This document shows, piece after piece, positions 25,778-35,089 of a stretch of DNA of 64,000 bases. The notes under the pieces are model-generated. The model saw nothing but the letters and a program-made list of their open reading frames with translations. It ran no database searches and was not told where the DNA came from. The position numbers were made by a program, and so were the translations under genes. Numbering within the stretch: position 1 is the first letter of the stretch; every line of letters begins with the position of its first letter. The stretch covers positions 1 through 64,000 of the forward strand of contig JALONL010000025.1 in NCBI GenBank assembly GCA_025454955.1, written 5' to 3'. The stretch comes from Bacteroidia bacterium. Its GTDB lineage: Bacteria > Bacteroidota > Bacteroidia > Palsa-965.

Positions 25778-27886
25778 ATGCTCAGAAAAAAATTACCGTT
25801 TATCAACCGCGATATCAGCTGGCTTTCGTTTAACGAACGTGTGCTACAGGAAGCCGAAGATGATGCCAATCCGCTTATCGAACGGCTGAGGTTTCTGGGC
25901 ATTTACTCCAACAACCGCGACGAATTTTTCCGCGTGCGTGTGGCCACACTCAAACGCATGGGCAAACTTGGCCGCAAAGCCGAGTCGGTGCTGGGTGCGC
26001 CGCCCGATATGCTCCTGTCACAAATTCAGAAACGCGTGGTGGCTGCTTCACATCGTTTCGACCGCATCTACAATAAAATTCTGGCCGAACTCGAAAAGCA
26101 CCACATTCACATTATCGACGAAACGGAACTCACCAAAGCGCAGGGCGAATTTGTAACCAACTTCTTCCGGAACAAGGTTATGCCCTCGCTCTTTCCGATT
26201 ATGCTCGATAATGCGCCGCAGTTTCCCTACCTCCGCGATCGCTCCACGTACTTAGTGGTACGCATGATTGCGGCCGGACTCGAAGCCAAACCCAAGTACG
26301 CATTAATTGAAGTACCGGCCGATGCCATTTCGCGTTTTGTGGTTTTGCCCCAGGGCGGAATCGAGCAATATGTAATGCTGCTCGACGATGTAATACGCTT
26401 TTGCCTCTCGGAAGTGTTTCCCGGCTACGACCCCAAACGCATTTCGGCCTACACCATTAAACTCACGCGCGACGCAGAACTCGACCTCGATACCGACGTA
26501 TCGAAAAGTTTCCTCGAAAAAATGTCGGGCGGATTGAAGAAACGCAAGAAAGGTATTCCGGTGCGCTTTGTATATGACAAGCAAATGCCAGCCGATATGC
26601 TCAAATTCCTGCTGCGTCAGCTAAAGGTTATCCGCACCGACAATATCATTCCCGGCTCGCGCTACCACAATTTCAAAGACTTTATCCGCTTCCCCGACCT
26701 CGGCCACCCCGAACTGATATGGCCCGTACACGAACCGCTTCGCCATCCGCGACTGATACGCGGCGAGAGTATGTTTGATGTGATACGCGAAAAAGACCTT
26801 ATTCTTCACTATCCCTACCAAACATTCGATCATGTAATAGATCTGCTGCGCGAGGCTTCGATTGATCCCAAGGTGAAGAAAATCCAGATCACGGTGTACC
26901 GTGTGGCTTCCAATTCCAATATTGTAAACGCGCTTATTAATGCCGTGAAAAACGGCAAGGAAGTGGTGGCCGTAATGGAATTGCAGGCGCGTTTTGACGA
27001 GGAAAACAATATTTACTGGGCCAACAAGCTTCAGGAAGAAGGCGCAAGGGTAATATTTGGTGTGCCGGGAATTAAGGTGCATTCAAAACTGTTCCTCATC
27101 ACGCGCCGCGAAGAAGGTAAGCTGATAAATTATGCCCACATCGGCACGGGCAATATGAATGAATCAACAGCAAAGATTTACACCGACAAATCGCTCATCA
27201 CGGCCGACAAGCGTATTACCGACGAGCTGGTGAAAGTGTTTGAGTTTTACCACAACAACCTCAAGCCGGGTCAGTACAAGCATTTGCTGGTATCGCCCTT
27301 TACCATGCGCCGCAAGCTCGAAGCCCTCATACAGTTTGAAACAGACGAGGCAAAGAAAGGCCGCAAGGCATCGATGCTGCTGAAAATGAACAACCTGGTT
27401 GATCTTGATATGATTAACAGCCTGTACGAAGCCAGCCGGGCCGGTGTGCAGATTACACTCATTATCCGCGGCACCTGCTCGCTTATTCCGGGCGTAAAAG
27501 GTGTGAGCGAAAACATAAAGGCCATAAGCATTGTAGGCCGGTATCTGGAGCATACACGGGTGTTCATTTTTCATCACGGCGGCGATGAAAAGTATTTCAT
27601 ATCTTCGGCCGACTGGATGACGCGAAATCTGGATCACCGCTCGGAAGTGGCGGTGCCCATTTACGACGCCGACAGCCAGAAAGAGCTCAAGGAAATTCTC
27701 GAACTTCAGCTCCGCGACAATCGCAAGGCAAGGCTTATTGGCGGCTTGCGGGAGAACACCTACATTGATGCTCCCGCCTCAGACAAACCGATAAATGCAC
27801 AGGAAGCGATTCGCGATTATCTCGGGAAAAAGACCAGGGCTCCCAAGCCATCAGTAAAGAAACGAGTTGAAATTCGCCGCAATTGA
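25778..27886 (+). CDS. ppk1: polyphosphate kinase 1
   Basis: 702 residues, the normal Ppk1 length. It makes inorganic polyphosphate from ATP reversibly at the inner membrane. The N-terminus FINRDISWLSFNERVLQEA followed by LGIYSNNRDEFFRVRVA is diagnostic. The autophosphorylated histidine lies in KVHSKLFLI, and the second catalytic histidine in YAHIGTGNMNEST. The C-terminal PLD-like half is complete. The stop overlaps the ppx start by 20 bases, so synthesis and breakdown enzymes are coupled. Confidence 0.95.
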   Translation: MLRKKLPFINRDISWLSFNERVLQEAEDDANPLIERLRFLGIYSNNRDEFFRVRVATLKRMGKLGRKAESVLGAPPDMLLSQIQKRVVAASHRFDRIYNKILAELEKHHIHIIDETELTKAQGEFVTNFFRNKVMPSLFPIMLDNAPQFPYLRDRSTYLVVRMIAAGLEAKPKYALIEVPADAISRFVVLPQGGIEQYVMLLDDVIRFCLSEVFPGYDPKRISAYTIKLTRDAELDLDTDVSKSFLEKMSGGLKKRKKGIPVRFVYDKQMPADMLKFLLRQLKVIRTDNIIPGSRYHNFKDFIRFPDLGHPELIWPVHEPLRHPRLIRGESMFDVIREKDLILHYPYQTFDHVIDLLREASIDPKVKKIQITVYRVASNSNIVNALINAVKNGKEVVAVMELQARFDEENNIYWANKLQEEGARVIFGVPGIKVHSKLFLITRREEGKLINYAHIGTGNMNESTAKIYTDKSLITADKRITDELVKVFEFYHNNLKPGQYKHLLVSPFTMRRKLEALIQFETDEAKKGRKASMLLKMNNLVDLDMINSLYEASRAGVQITLIIRGTCSLIPGVKGVSENIKAISIVGRYLEHTRVFIFHHGGDEKYFISSADWMTRNLDHRSEVAVPIYDADSQKELKEILELQLRDNRKARLIGGLRENTYIDAPASDKPINAQEAIRDYLGKKTRAPKPSVKKRVEIRRN

Positions 27887-28778
27887 TATAGGTTCTAACG
27901 CCGTCCGTTTGCTCATTGGTAATGTATATGAGCGTGCCGAAGGCCCCGTTTTTAAAAAAGCCGATCTGGTTCGTATTCCCATCCGACTGGGCGACGACGC
28001 ATTTTTGCACAAGGAAATTTCGGCCGAAAAAACCGAAAAGCTCCTGCTGGCCATGAAAGCTTTCCGCCACCTCATCGACTTTTACGAAGTAACTGCCTGG
28101 AAAGCCTGCGCCACATCGGCCATGCGCGAAGCACGCAATGCCGACCAGGTAGTAAAACTCATACAGCGCGAAACCGGCCTGCACATTGAAGTAATTGACG
28201 GACGCACCGAAGCCGAAATCATTTACGCCAACCACATCGCCGAACACCTCGCGCCCGGGCAGGATTACCTCTACATCGACGTGGGCGGCGGAAGTACCGA
28301 GCTTACGCTGTTTTCCAAAAACCGTATCGTGGCCTCGCGTTCGTTCAATGTGGGCACCATTCGCTTGCTCAACAACTTAGTGAGCAAGGAGCAATGGAAC
28401 GAGTTCCGCGACTGGGTAAAACAAACCACTGCCGACTATCATCCGCTTTCGGCCATTGGTTCGGGCGGCAACATCAACAAAATTTTCAAGATGAGCCGCA
28501 AGAAACAGAACCGCCCGCTTTCGTACGAAAAGCTCAAGGAGCAGCACGAATTTGTGGAGTCGTTCAGCCTCAAGGAACGCATCGAAGTACTCGGCCTCAA
28601 CCCCGACCGCGCCGACGTAATTGTACCTGCCGGCAGAATTTTCTTAACGGTAATGAAAGCGGCCGGCATTGAGGATATTTATGTACCACAAATTGGCATG
28701 GCCGACGGGTTGATTCATTTGTTGTATGAAAATCATCGCACACCGGGAGTGAAGAAGGCACTAGTGTTTAGTGAGTGA
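27867..28778 (+). CDS. ppx: Ppx/GppA-family exopolyphosphatase
   Basis: 303 residues of the ASKHA-fold Ppx/GppA family, the short form without the C-terminal HD domain of the E. coli enzyme. The phosphate loops AAIDIGSNAVRLLIGN and YIDVGGGSTELTLF and the GSGGNINKIF motif are present. It hydrolyses polyphosphate or pppGpp; which one cannot be told. The start is TTG 27867, inside the end of ppk1, because the family N-terminus KFAAIDIGSN begins there. Confidence 0.88.
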   Translation: MKFAAIDIGSNAVRLLIGNVYERAEGPVFKKADLVRIPIRLGDDAFLHKEISAEKTEKLLLAMKAFRHLIDFYEVTAWKACATSAMREARNADQVVKLIQRETGLHIEVIDGRTEAEIIYANHIAEHLAPGQDYLYIDVGGGSTELTLFSKNRIVASRSFNVGTIRLLNNLVSKEQWNEFRDWVKQTTADYHPLSAIGSGGNINKIFKMSRKKQNRPLSYEKLKEQHEFVESFSLKERIEVLGLNPDRADVIVPAGRIFLTVMKAAGIEDIYVPQIGMADGLIHLLYENHRTPGVKKALVFSE

Positions 28779-28861
28779 ATGTCGTGTAGGGCCGCAAATT
28801 CTGTCTCTTATCCAATAAATTTGCAGTAAATCAAAGGCTTTTTTCTTTTATATCTTTGAAT

Positions 28862-30058
28862 ATGGCATTAATCAAGGATAGCAGCCCTTTTTATACTGGT
28901 CGTCCACTTCCTCATGAATTATTTACAGGAAGGGAGGAACAAATTCGTTCAATAGAACGCGCTTTAAAGCAAGTTTCTGCTGGTAAACAGCAGGCTATTT
29001 TTTTAACCGGAGAGTTTGGAATTGGCAAATCTTCTTTAGCCCACGCAACACGTTATATTGCAGAATCAAAATATGATTTGATCGGAATTCATGTAATGTT
29101 GGGTGGAGCAAAAACACTTGATGATCTTTCCGAACGAACTCTTGAATATGCTTTGTCTAATGAAGCATATAAACCGAAAAATACCGAGAAAATGAGGGAT
29201 ATGTTGTCGAAATACATTGGGCAACAATCTGTATTGGGTATTAATATAAATTTCGATCAGCTTAAAGCAGATGCCCCAACTCTGTCAAAAGGGTTCCTTC
29301 CTTTTCTTAAAGAGATATACAAACGCGTTAAAGGAGACGGAGCAAAGGGTGTTTATTTAATTCTTGATGAAGTTAATGGCATAACCAAGAATCCGGATTT
29401 TGCGCATTTTATCAAAACACTTGTTGATGGCAATGCGTTAAGTTCTGATCCGCTGCCGCTTCTGCTGTTATTGTGTGGCGTAAAAGAAAGAAGGGAGGAA
29501 ATGATTGCACATCATAAACCTGTTGACAGAATATTTGACATTATTGATGTTCAGGCAATGTCAGAAGAAGAAGTTAATCTGTTTTTTACCAAAACCTTTT
29601 CAAAGGCAGGTTATACGATTAATGACCGGGCTTTAAACCTGATGTATTTTTATTCTCAGGGATATCCAAGAGCAATGAACCTGATTGGAGATAATGTTTT
29701 TTGGAAAGCAGAAACTGCGGATATTGATTATGAGGTTGCCCTTTATGGAGTAATTGCAGCAGCTAATGAAATTGGTTCTAAATTTATTGATAGTCAGGTA
29801 CTAAAAACTATTGAAAGTGCCAACTATAAAAGCATTTTAAAGAAAATTGTTAAAAACACATCAATGAACGAGATGGAGATAAATAAAAAAGAAATTTTGC
29901 CTCTGCTCACACCAAACGAGAATAGTAAATTCAATAACTTTATGCAAAAGCTAAAAAAACTTGCTGTCGTTCGATCTGGTTCTGAGCAGGGAGAATATAT
30001 ATTTAATGATCGCCTTACCCGATTGTATTTAAGCATGAAATTTTACTCGGGACATTAA
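28862..30058 (+). CDS. AAA ATPase of archaeal/AAA_16 type, probable insertion
   Basis: 398 residues. Walker A is FGIGKSS near residue 50, Walker B is VYLILDEVNGI near residue 165, an arginine-sensor-like LLLLCGVKERREE follows, and a winged-helix-like C-terminus begins near residue 330. Such ATPases (PF13191/PF01637 style) act as nucleotide switches, often in mobile or defence loci. The gene is clearly AT-richer than ppx before it and plsC after it, and its stop overlaps the first base of the plsC ATG, so it looks like a clean insertion. A TATCTTTG box (28851-28858) sits only 3 bases before the ATG, which suggests a leaderless mRNA. Confidence 0.75.
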   Translation: MALIKDSSPFYTGRPLPHELFTGREEQIRSIERALKQVSAGKQQAIFLTGEFGIGKSSLAHATRYIAESKYDLIGIHVMLGGAKTLDDLSERTLEYALSNEAYKPKNTEKMRDMLSKYIGQQSVLGININFDQLKADAPTLSKGFLPFLKEIYKRVKGDGAKGVYLILDEVNGITKNPDFAHFIKTLVDGNALSSDPLPLLLLLCGVKERREEMIAHHKPVDRIFDIIDVQAMSEEEVNLFFTKTFSKAGYTINDRALNLMYFYSQGYPRAMNLIGDNVFWKAETADIDYEVALYGVIAAANEIGSKFIDSQVLKTIESANYKSILKKIVKNTSMNEMEINKKEILPLLTPNENSKFNNFMQKLKKLAVVRSGSEQGEYIFNDRLTRLYLSMKFYSGH

Positions 30059-30822
30059 TGATCTTCCTCCGCATACTCCGCGTCCTTTTCGGCATCTACG
30101 CCATACTCATTTTTCTGGCCTCGCTGCTGGTGTTTCCTTTGCTGTATGCGCTGGTGTTTCTGCTGTTCAGCGATACAAAAGCACCGCACATTGCGCACCG
30201 TATTATTTCGCGCGTGTGGGCGCATTACCTGCATTTCTTTTTCTTTCAGCCGATACGTGTAAAAAACCGCGAAGTGCTCGACCCCGATGCAGCATACGTG
30301 TTCATTGCCAATCACCGTTCGCAGTTGGATATTCCGCTGTTTGCGGTGGCGTGCAAAAATACATTCCGCTTTCTGGCCAAGGCCGAACTTGCCAAAGTGC
30401 CGCTGATGGGTTACGTGATTAAAAAACTATACATCACCGTAAACCGCAAAGACGTGGCCGACCGCAACCGGAGCATTGAAAAAATGAAACACTCGCTCGA
30501 CGATGGCGTTTCGGTTTTCATTTGCCCCGAAGGCACGCGCAACCGCAAGGAAGACCCGATTGTATCGGACTTTCGCGATGGTGCTTTCAGGCTGGCCATA
30601 CTGGCGCAGCGGCCACTGGCTGTGCTCACGGTGTTTAACACGGCCGATAAACTGCATCCGAATCGTCCGTTTGAAATGTCGCCCGGCACACTTTATGCCC
30701 GCTGGAGCGAACCCATTGCCACCACCGGATTAACCGTTGAGGATATTCCCGCGCTGCGCGAACGCATACACCGGCAAATGACAGAAGACATACGCCGTTT
30801 CAGGGAAACGGGCCAGTGGTAA
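30058..30822 (+). CDS. plsC: 1-acyl-sn-glycerol-3-phosphate acyltransferase
   Basis: 254 residues; the PlsC-type acyltransferase that converts lysophosphatidic acid to phosphatidic acid at the inner membrane. The N-terminal membrane helix is LRVLFGIYAILIFLASLLVF. The catalytic motif is NHRSQLDIPL (HxxxxD), and the substrate-binding motif is VFICPEGTRNR. Length is standard. It converges on the cysN gene, with 15 bases between the stops and no hairpin seen there. Confidence 0.9.
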   Translation: MIFLRILRVLFGIYAILIFLASLLVFPLLYALVFLLFSDTKAPHIAHRIISRVWAHYLHFFFFQPIRVKNREVLDPDAAYVFIANHRSQLDIPLFAVACKNTFRFLAKAELAKVPLMGYVIKKLYITVNRKDVADRNRSIEKMKHSLDDGVSVFICPEGTRNRKEDPIVSDFRDGAFRLAILAQRPLAVLTVFNTADKLHPNRPFEMSPGTLYARWSEPIATTGLTVEDIPALRERIHRQMTEDIRRFRETGQW

Positions 30823-30837
30823 TTGCACTGTTTACAG

Positions 30838-32085
30838 CTACATTACAAAAGCCACGCCCGATGTGGTATGCGTTTGTTCGTCGATGAGGATGAACGCGCC
30901 GTTGTATTTGTTGGCGGCATAACTCTCGGCAAAAACAGGCTGTGCAAGACGCAGTGAGATAATACCGATTTCGTTGAGGCGAAGTTCGCCAACACCCTGC
31001 TCTGCCACCAGCGTTTCCACACTGATGCGCGAAATGATTTCGGTGATTTTCGATTTCACGCGGTTTACGCCGTGCTGCAGCGTGTAGGTTTTTCCGGGCA
31101 CAAGCGGAGTGCTGTCGAGCCAGCATACTTGTGCGGTAATTTCTTTTACCGGTTGCGGCGCGTCGTTTTCCGGCACCAGCATTCCACCACGGCTGAGGTC
31201 AATTTCGTCGGCCAGTGTAAGCACAACGCTTTGTCCGGCCACGGCGGCATCGGTTTGGTTCATGCCTGCAAACACGGCTTCCACCACCGATTTTTGCTGC
31301 GAGGGCAAAGCCACCACCCTGTCGCCTATACGCAACACACCTGCGGTGACACGCCCTGCAAAGCCGCGAAAATCGTGATACTGCTCAGACTTGGGACGTA
31401 TAACCTGCTGCACCGGAAACCGCGCCGGAAGGCTGGCCGCAATGCTGGTATAGTCTATGCTTTCGAGGTAAGCCAGCAAATGCGGGCCGGTGTACCAGGG
31501 CATGGCGTCTGATTTTCGCGCAATGTTTTCGCCCCAGAGCGCGGCCACGGGAATAAACGTGAGTTGCTGTTCGGGATAGGTGGCCGATGCGGCAAGTGCT
31601 TTAAAATCGTGGCAAAGCGTGGTAAAAGTGTCTTCGCTGTATGCGGCAAGATCCATTTTGTTTACACACACCACCAGATATGGTATGCGCAGGATTTGTG
31701 TAATGTAATAGTGCCGTCGCGTTTGTTCGGCAATGCCGTTTCGGGCATCCACAAGTATAATGGCCACCTGCGCCGTGCTGGCACCGGTAATCATGTTGCG
31801 TGTGTATTCGAAATGGCCGGGCGTATCGGCCACAATGTATTTGCGGCGCGGTGTGCTGAAATAAATATGCGCCACATCAATGGTAATGCCCTGTTCGCGT
31901 TCGGCCACCAGCCCGTCGGTGAGCAGCGAAAGATCGGGGTAATCGATTCCACGGCGGCGGCTGGCCTGTTCAATGGCGTCGAGCTTGTCTTGCGTAACGC
32001 TGCTGGTTTCGTACAGCATACGGCCTATGAGTGTGCTCTTTCCGTCGTCGACACTTCCTGCGGTGGCAATTCGTAATATATCCAT
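30838..32085 (-). CDS. cysN: sulfate adenylyltransferase large (GTPase) subunit
   Basis: 415 residues. This is the EF-Tu-like GTPase subunit of ATP sulfurylase, which couples GTP hydrolysis to APS formation. G1 is AGSVDDGKSTLIGR, G3 is DTPGHFEYTRN, G4 is NKMDL. It lacks a fused APS kinase (CysC) domain. It is the last gene of the cysH-cysD-fusion-cysN operon, its ATG two bases after the preceding stop. Confidence 0.95.
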   Translation of the reverse strand: MDILRIATAGSVDDGKSTLIGRMLYETSSVTQDKLDAIEQASRRRGIDYPDLSLLTDGLVAEREQGITIDVAHIYFSTPRRKYIVADTPGHFEYTRNMITGASTAQVAIILVDARNGIAEQTRRHYYITQILRIPYLVVCVNKMDLAAYSEDTFTTLCHDFKALAASATYPEQQLTFIPVAALWGENIARKSDAMPWYTGPHLLAYLESIDYTSIAASLPARFPVQQVIRPKSEQYHDFRGFAGRVTAGVLRIGDRVVALPSQQKSVVEAVFAGMNQTDAAVAGQSVVLTLADEIDLSRGGMLVPENDAPQPVKEITAQVCWLDSTPLVPGKTYTLQHGVNRVKSKITEIISRISVETLVAEQGVGELRLNEIGIISLRLAQPVFAESYAANKYNGAFILIDEQTHTTSGVAFVM

Positions 32086-32087
32086 GA

Positions 32088-33383
32088 TTATAAAAATGCT
32101 TTGATGAATACACGCACACTCCAGATCATTACCAAAATGCCCACCGCAATGAGCATTGTGCGCCGGGGCAGTTTGCCTGCCAGCCGCACCGCAATGGGCG
32201 AAGCCAGCGCACCGCCCAGCAGCAACCCGGCAATGACCGGCCAGTGCGTGGTTCCGGCGAGTGTGAAAAAAGTGAGTGCGCTGGTGAGCGTCACAAAAAA
32301 CTCGGTAAGACTTACCGAACCTATGGTGTATCGCGGGTTTCGTCCGCCGGCAAGCAAAGTACTTGTAACTAACGGCCCCCAGCCTCCGCCGCCAAACGAA
32401 TCGAAAAAGCCACCGGCCGCAGCCAGCCAGCCAATGCGTTTTACCTTGCGCTGCGGTTTGCCTTGTTGAAACGCGCGCAGCAAAATGCGTATGCCCAGAA
32501 AAAACGCATAAGCCGCCAGCAGGGGCATGAGCCAGCTTCCGCCCTGTTTACCGAGCAGCACTAAGCACACAGCACCCGCCACAGCGCCCAGCACACCGGG
32601 AAAAACAAGATGCCGGAACAACTTGCGGTTTACATTACCAAAGCGGTAATGATGATAACCCGAAATGCCCGAGGTAAACACTTCTGATGTATGAATGGCG
32701 GCGCTGATGCTTACCGGATTTACACCCGCCGTAAGCAAACTCGTGGCCGATACAAGGCCGTAGCCCATGCCCAGCGCACCATCAACAAGCTGTGCAAAAA
32801 AACCGGTGAGCACAAAAATGCCAAACGAGCCGCCCAGCAATTCGGCCACCGACGAAATAAGTTCGCGCACGGGCGGCAGCGGCAGGTACGAAAGCGCAAC
32901 GTGCCCCACCAGCATAAGTCCAAATGCAATGATGAGCAGTGTGGCTATGCGTTTCCAATTCCGCTCGCTGCCCTGCACCACGGGCTGTGGCTCTGCAGCA
33001 TGAATGGCGGCGGGCAGTGGCTCTTCGTGCTCGGTGGCGATGGTAAAAAGCAGGCGGTGTGCGGCGCAATCGTGGCGCAGTTGTTCTACGAGATCGCTGT
33101 ACGAGGTGGCTGCAATTACAAGCTGCACGTCGATAAGATCGCTTTCGTGGTAGGTTTTCTGCACCAATGTAAGCTGCGGATATGCAGCAGCAAGTTGTTT
33201 GAAGGACTGACTGAAAAACGGTGCCAGCAGGGTAATCTCTGCATCGGGCGATTGTGTGAGAAGCTGCGCGGCAAGCGATACGCCACGGGCTCCGTCGCTT
33301 ACCAGCAACACGCGTTTATTGTCGGGCAGTACAAAAACCGACTGCCCGGCTGCAAACGAAACGCTGTGGCTGGTGGCGTGCAT
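32088..33383 (-). CDS. siroheme-synthase-like domain fused to TauE/SafE (TSUP) permease
   Basis: 431 residues. Residues 15-125 match the CysG N-terminal (precorrin-2 dehydrogenase) NAD-binding fold: KRVLLVSDGARGVSLAAQLL in place of the glycine-rich loop, ITLLAPFFSQ, then KTYHESDLIDVQLVIAATSY and LRHDCAAHRLLFTI. After a linker, residues 145-431 form an 8-helix TSUP/TauE permease (FFAQLVDGALGMGYGLVSATSLL, then GGGGWGPLVTSTLLAGG). TSUP proteins move sulfite or organosulfonates. The place between cysD and cysN suggests sulfate uptake or sulfite balance, with siroheme chemistry for sulfite reductase. The glycine loop is degenerate, so dehydrogenase activity is uncertain. The ATG shares one base with the cysD TGA. 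Confidence 0.8.
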   Translation of the reverse strand: MHATSHSVSFAAGQSVFVLPDNKRVLLVSDGARGVSLAAQLLTQSPDAEITLLAPFFSQSFKQLAAAYPQLTLVQKTYHESDLIDVQLVIAATSYSDLVEQLRHDCAAHRLLFTIATEHEEPLPAAIHAAEPQPVVQGSERNWKRIATLLIIAFGLMLVGHVALSYLPLPPVRELISSVAELLGGSFGIFVLTGFFAQLVDGALGMGYGLVSATSLLTAGVNPVSISAAIHTSEVFTSGISGYHHYRFGNVNRKLFRHLVFPGVLGAVAGAVCLVLLGKQGGSWLMPLLAAYAFFLGIRILLRAFQQGKPQRKVKRIGWLAAAGGFFDSFGGGGWGPLVTSTLLAGGRNPRYTIGSVSLTEFFVTLTSALTFFTLAGTTHWPVIAGLLLGGALASPIAVRLAGKLPRRTMLIAVGILVMIWSVRVFIKAFL

Positions 33384-34285
33384 CAGAAATAGCCTTCTTT
33401 TTTGCGTTGTTCCATGGCCGCCTCGCTGCGCTTATCGTCGATGCGTGCGCCGCGTTCGGAAATTTTTGCCGCGAGAATTTCCACGATGATGCTTTCGATG
33501 GTGGCTGCTTCGGAAGTGACGGCGGCAGTGCAGGTCATATCGCCCACGGTGCGGAAACGCACGGTGGCGTTGAACGGAATTTCGTCGGGCTGTAGGTTGA
33601 GATATTCGCTGTGCGGCCATATCAGCCCGTCGCGCTCAATAACATTGCGCTGGTGCGAAAAGTAGATGGAGGGTATGGCGAGGTTTTCTTTTTGTATGTA
33701 TGTCCACACATCAAGCTCGGTCCAGTTGCTGATGGGGAATACGCGCACGTTTTCGCCCACGTCGATAATTCCGTTGAGCATGTCGAACAATTCGGGGCGT
33801 TGCTTTTTGGGTTCCCACTGCCCAAAATCGTTTCGTACTGAGAAGATGCGTTCTTTGGCGCGGGCTTTTTCTTCGTCGCGGCGGGCACCGCCAATGCAGG
33901 CATCGAATTTGAATTCTTCGATGGCATCGAGCAGGGTTACGGTTTGCAGCACATTGCGGCTGGCGTATTTTCCGGTTTCTTCTTTTACGCGGCCTTTGTT
34001 AATGCTGTCCTGCACGTAGCGTACAATGAGTTCGGCACCGGTTTCGCGCACGAGCCAGTCGCGGAATTCGATGGTTTCGGGGAAGTTGTGGCCGGTATCC
34101 ACATGCAGCAGCGGAAAGGGAATGCGGGCGGGCCAGAAAGCTTTTTGTGCGAGGCGTACGAGTGTGATGGAGTCTTTGCCGCCACTGAAAAGCAGTGCGG
34201 GCCGTTCGAACTGCGCGGCCACTTCGCGCATGATGTAAATGCTTTCGTCTTCGAGCTGATCGGGAAATGAGGGAATGAGCGACAT
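33383..34285 (-). CDS. cysD: sulfate adenylyltransferase small subunit
   Basis: 300 residues. This is the ATP-pyrophosphatase subunit of ATP sulfurylase, which forms APS from ATP and sulfate with CysN. The PP-loop is FSGGKDSITLVRLA, followed by PFPLLHVDTGHNFPETIEFRD and the RRDEEKARAKERIFS motif. Length is standard. It starts 27 bases after the cysH stop. Confidence 0.95.
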   Translation of the reverse strand: MSLIPSFPDQLEDESIYIMREVAAQFERPALLFSGGKDSITLVRLAQKAFWPARIPFPLLHVDTGHNFPETIEFRDWLVRETGAELIVRYVQDSINKGRVKEETGKYASRNVLQTVTLLDAIEEFKFDACIGGARRDEEKARAKERIFSVRNDFGQWEPKKQRPELFDMLNGIIDVGENVRVFPISNWTELDVWTYIQKENLAIPSIYFSHQRNVIERDGLIWPHSEYLNLQPDEIPFNATVRFRTVGDMTCTAAVTSEAATIESIIVEILAAKISERGARIDDKRSEAAMEQRKKEGYF

Positions 34286-34312
34286 GCGGTTGTGAAATTG
34301 AGCGCAGTAAAG

Positions 34313-35023
34313 TTAATGAGAATGCAGGCCACATTCTTTGTGCGAGTTTTCCCACCACCAGCGGCCTGCGCGGATATCTTCGCCGGGTTGCACGGCGCGT
34401 GTGCAGGGCGCGCAGCCTATGCTGGGAAAGCCTTTGGCGTGAAGCGCATTGAGCGGCACACGATGCTGGCGGGCAAAAGTTTCGGTTTGTTCGAGTGTCC
34501 AGTCGAGCAGCGGATTGAATTTTAGCAACTGATGGTTTTCGTCCCACGCCACAAACTGCAATGCGCCGCGTGCATTGCTTTGCGCTGCCCGCAAACCGGT
34601 AATCCACACCGAAGCCCCGTGCAGTGCGCGCTGCAGCGGTTCTACTTTGCGGATGTGGCAACAGGCTTTGCGCTGCTCCACCGAATTGTAAAAACTGTTT
34701 GGTCCGTGTGCATTTACAAATTCCTGCACCTGCTGCGCCTGCGGGAAGAATATTTCTACGGCAATTTTATAGCGTGTGCGGGTAATTTCAAGCACATCGT
34801 ACGTTTCCTGAAAAAGGCGGCCGGTGTCGATGGTAAAAATGCGTACGGGAATATTTTCGGTGGCGATGAGGTGGGTAAGCACCTGGTCTTCGAGTCCGAG
34901 GGAAGTGGAGAAACGGGCTTCGCCCTGCGTGTGAGCAAGCAGCAAACGCAGCCTTTCGGGAACCGGAAGCGGCCCAAGCTGTGCGTTGAGCGCCGCAAGC
35001 TGCGAGGTGGTGTACGAATTCAT
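34313..35023 (-). CDS. cysH: APS reductase, CysH family
   Basis: 236 residues. It reduces activated sulfate to sulfite. SLGLEDQVLTHLI carries the PP-loop-like region and KECGLH the catalytic cysteine at the C-terminus. CCHIRKVEPL and CAPCTRAV give the CC...CxxC set that binds a [4Fe-4S] cluster. This marks the APS-reducing form rather than the PAPS form, in keeping with the absence of an APS kinase gene or fusion in the operon. It is the first gene of the operon, with a good promoter at 35043-35074. Confidence 0.9.
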   Translation of the reverse strand: MNSYTTSQLAALNAQLGPLPVPERLRLLLAHTQGEARFSTSLGLEDQVLTHLIATENIPVRIFTIDTGRLFQETYDVLEITRTRYKIAVEIFFPQAQQVQEFVNAHGPNSFYNSVEQRKACCHIRKVEPLQRALHGASVWITGLRAAQSNARGALQFVAWDENHQLLKFNPLLDWTLEQTETFARQHRVPLNALHAKGFPSIGCAPCTRAVQPGEDIRAGRWWWENSHKECGLHSH

Positions 35024-35042
35024 GCAGGGTTGTTTTGCGGGG

Positions 35043-35074
35043 CAAAGATGGGAAATTTGATTTATTCCTACAAA
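35043..35074 (-). promoter_or_regulatory. promoter of the cysHDN operon
   Basis: On the minus strand TTTG (35071-35074), then 20 bases, then CATCTTTG (35043-35050), one mismatch to TAnnTTTG. The -7 box ends 19 bases before the cysH ATG. This is the best-spaced -33/-7 pair I found in the window. Confidence 0.55.
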
Positions 35075-35089
35075 TCCTATTTGTGTAGT
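35069..35089. promoter_or_regulatory. partial dyad over the cysH -33 box, possible Rrf2 operator
   Basis: CTACAAAT and ATTTGTGTAG form an imperfect inverted repeat around CCT that covers the -33 element. A repressor bound here would block the operon. The neighbouring Rrf2 gene is the natural candidate; this is inference. Confidence 0.35.
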
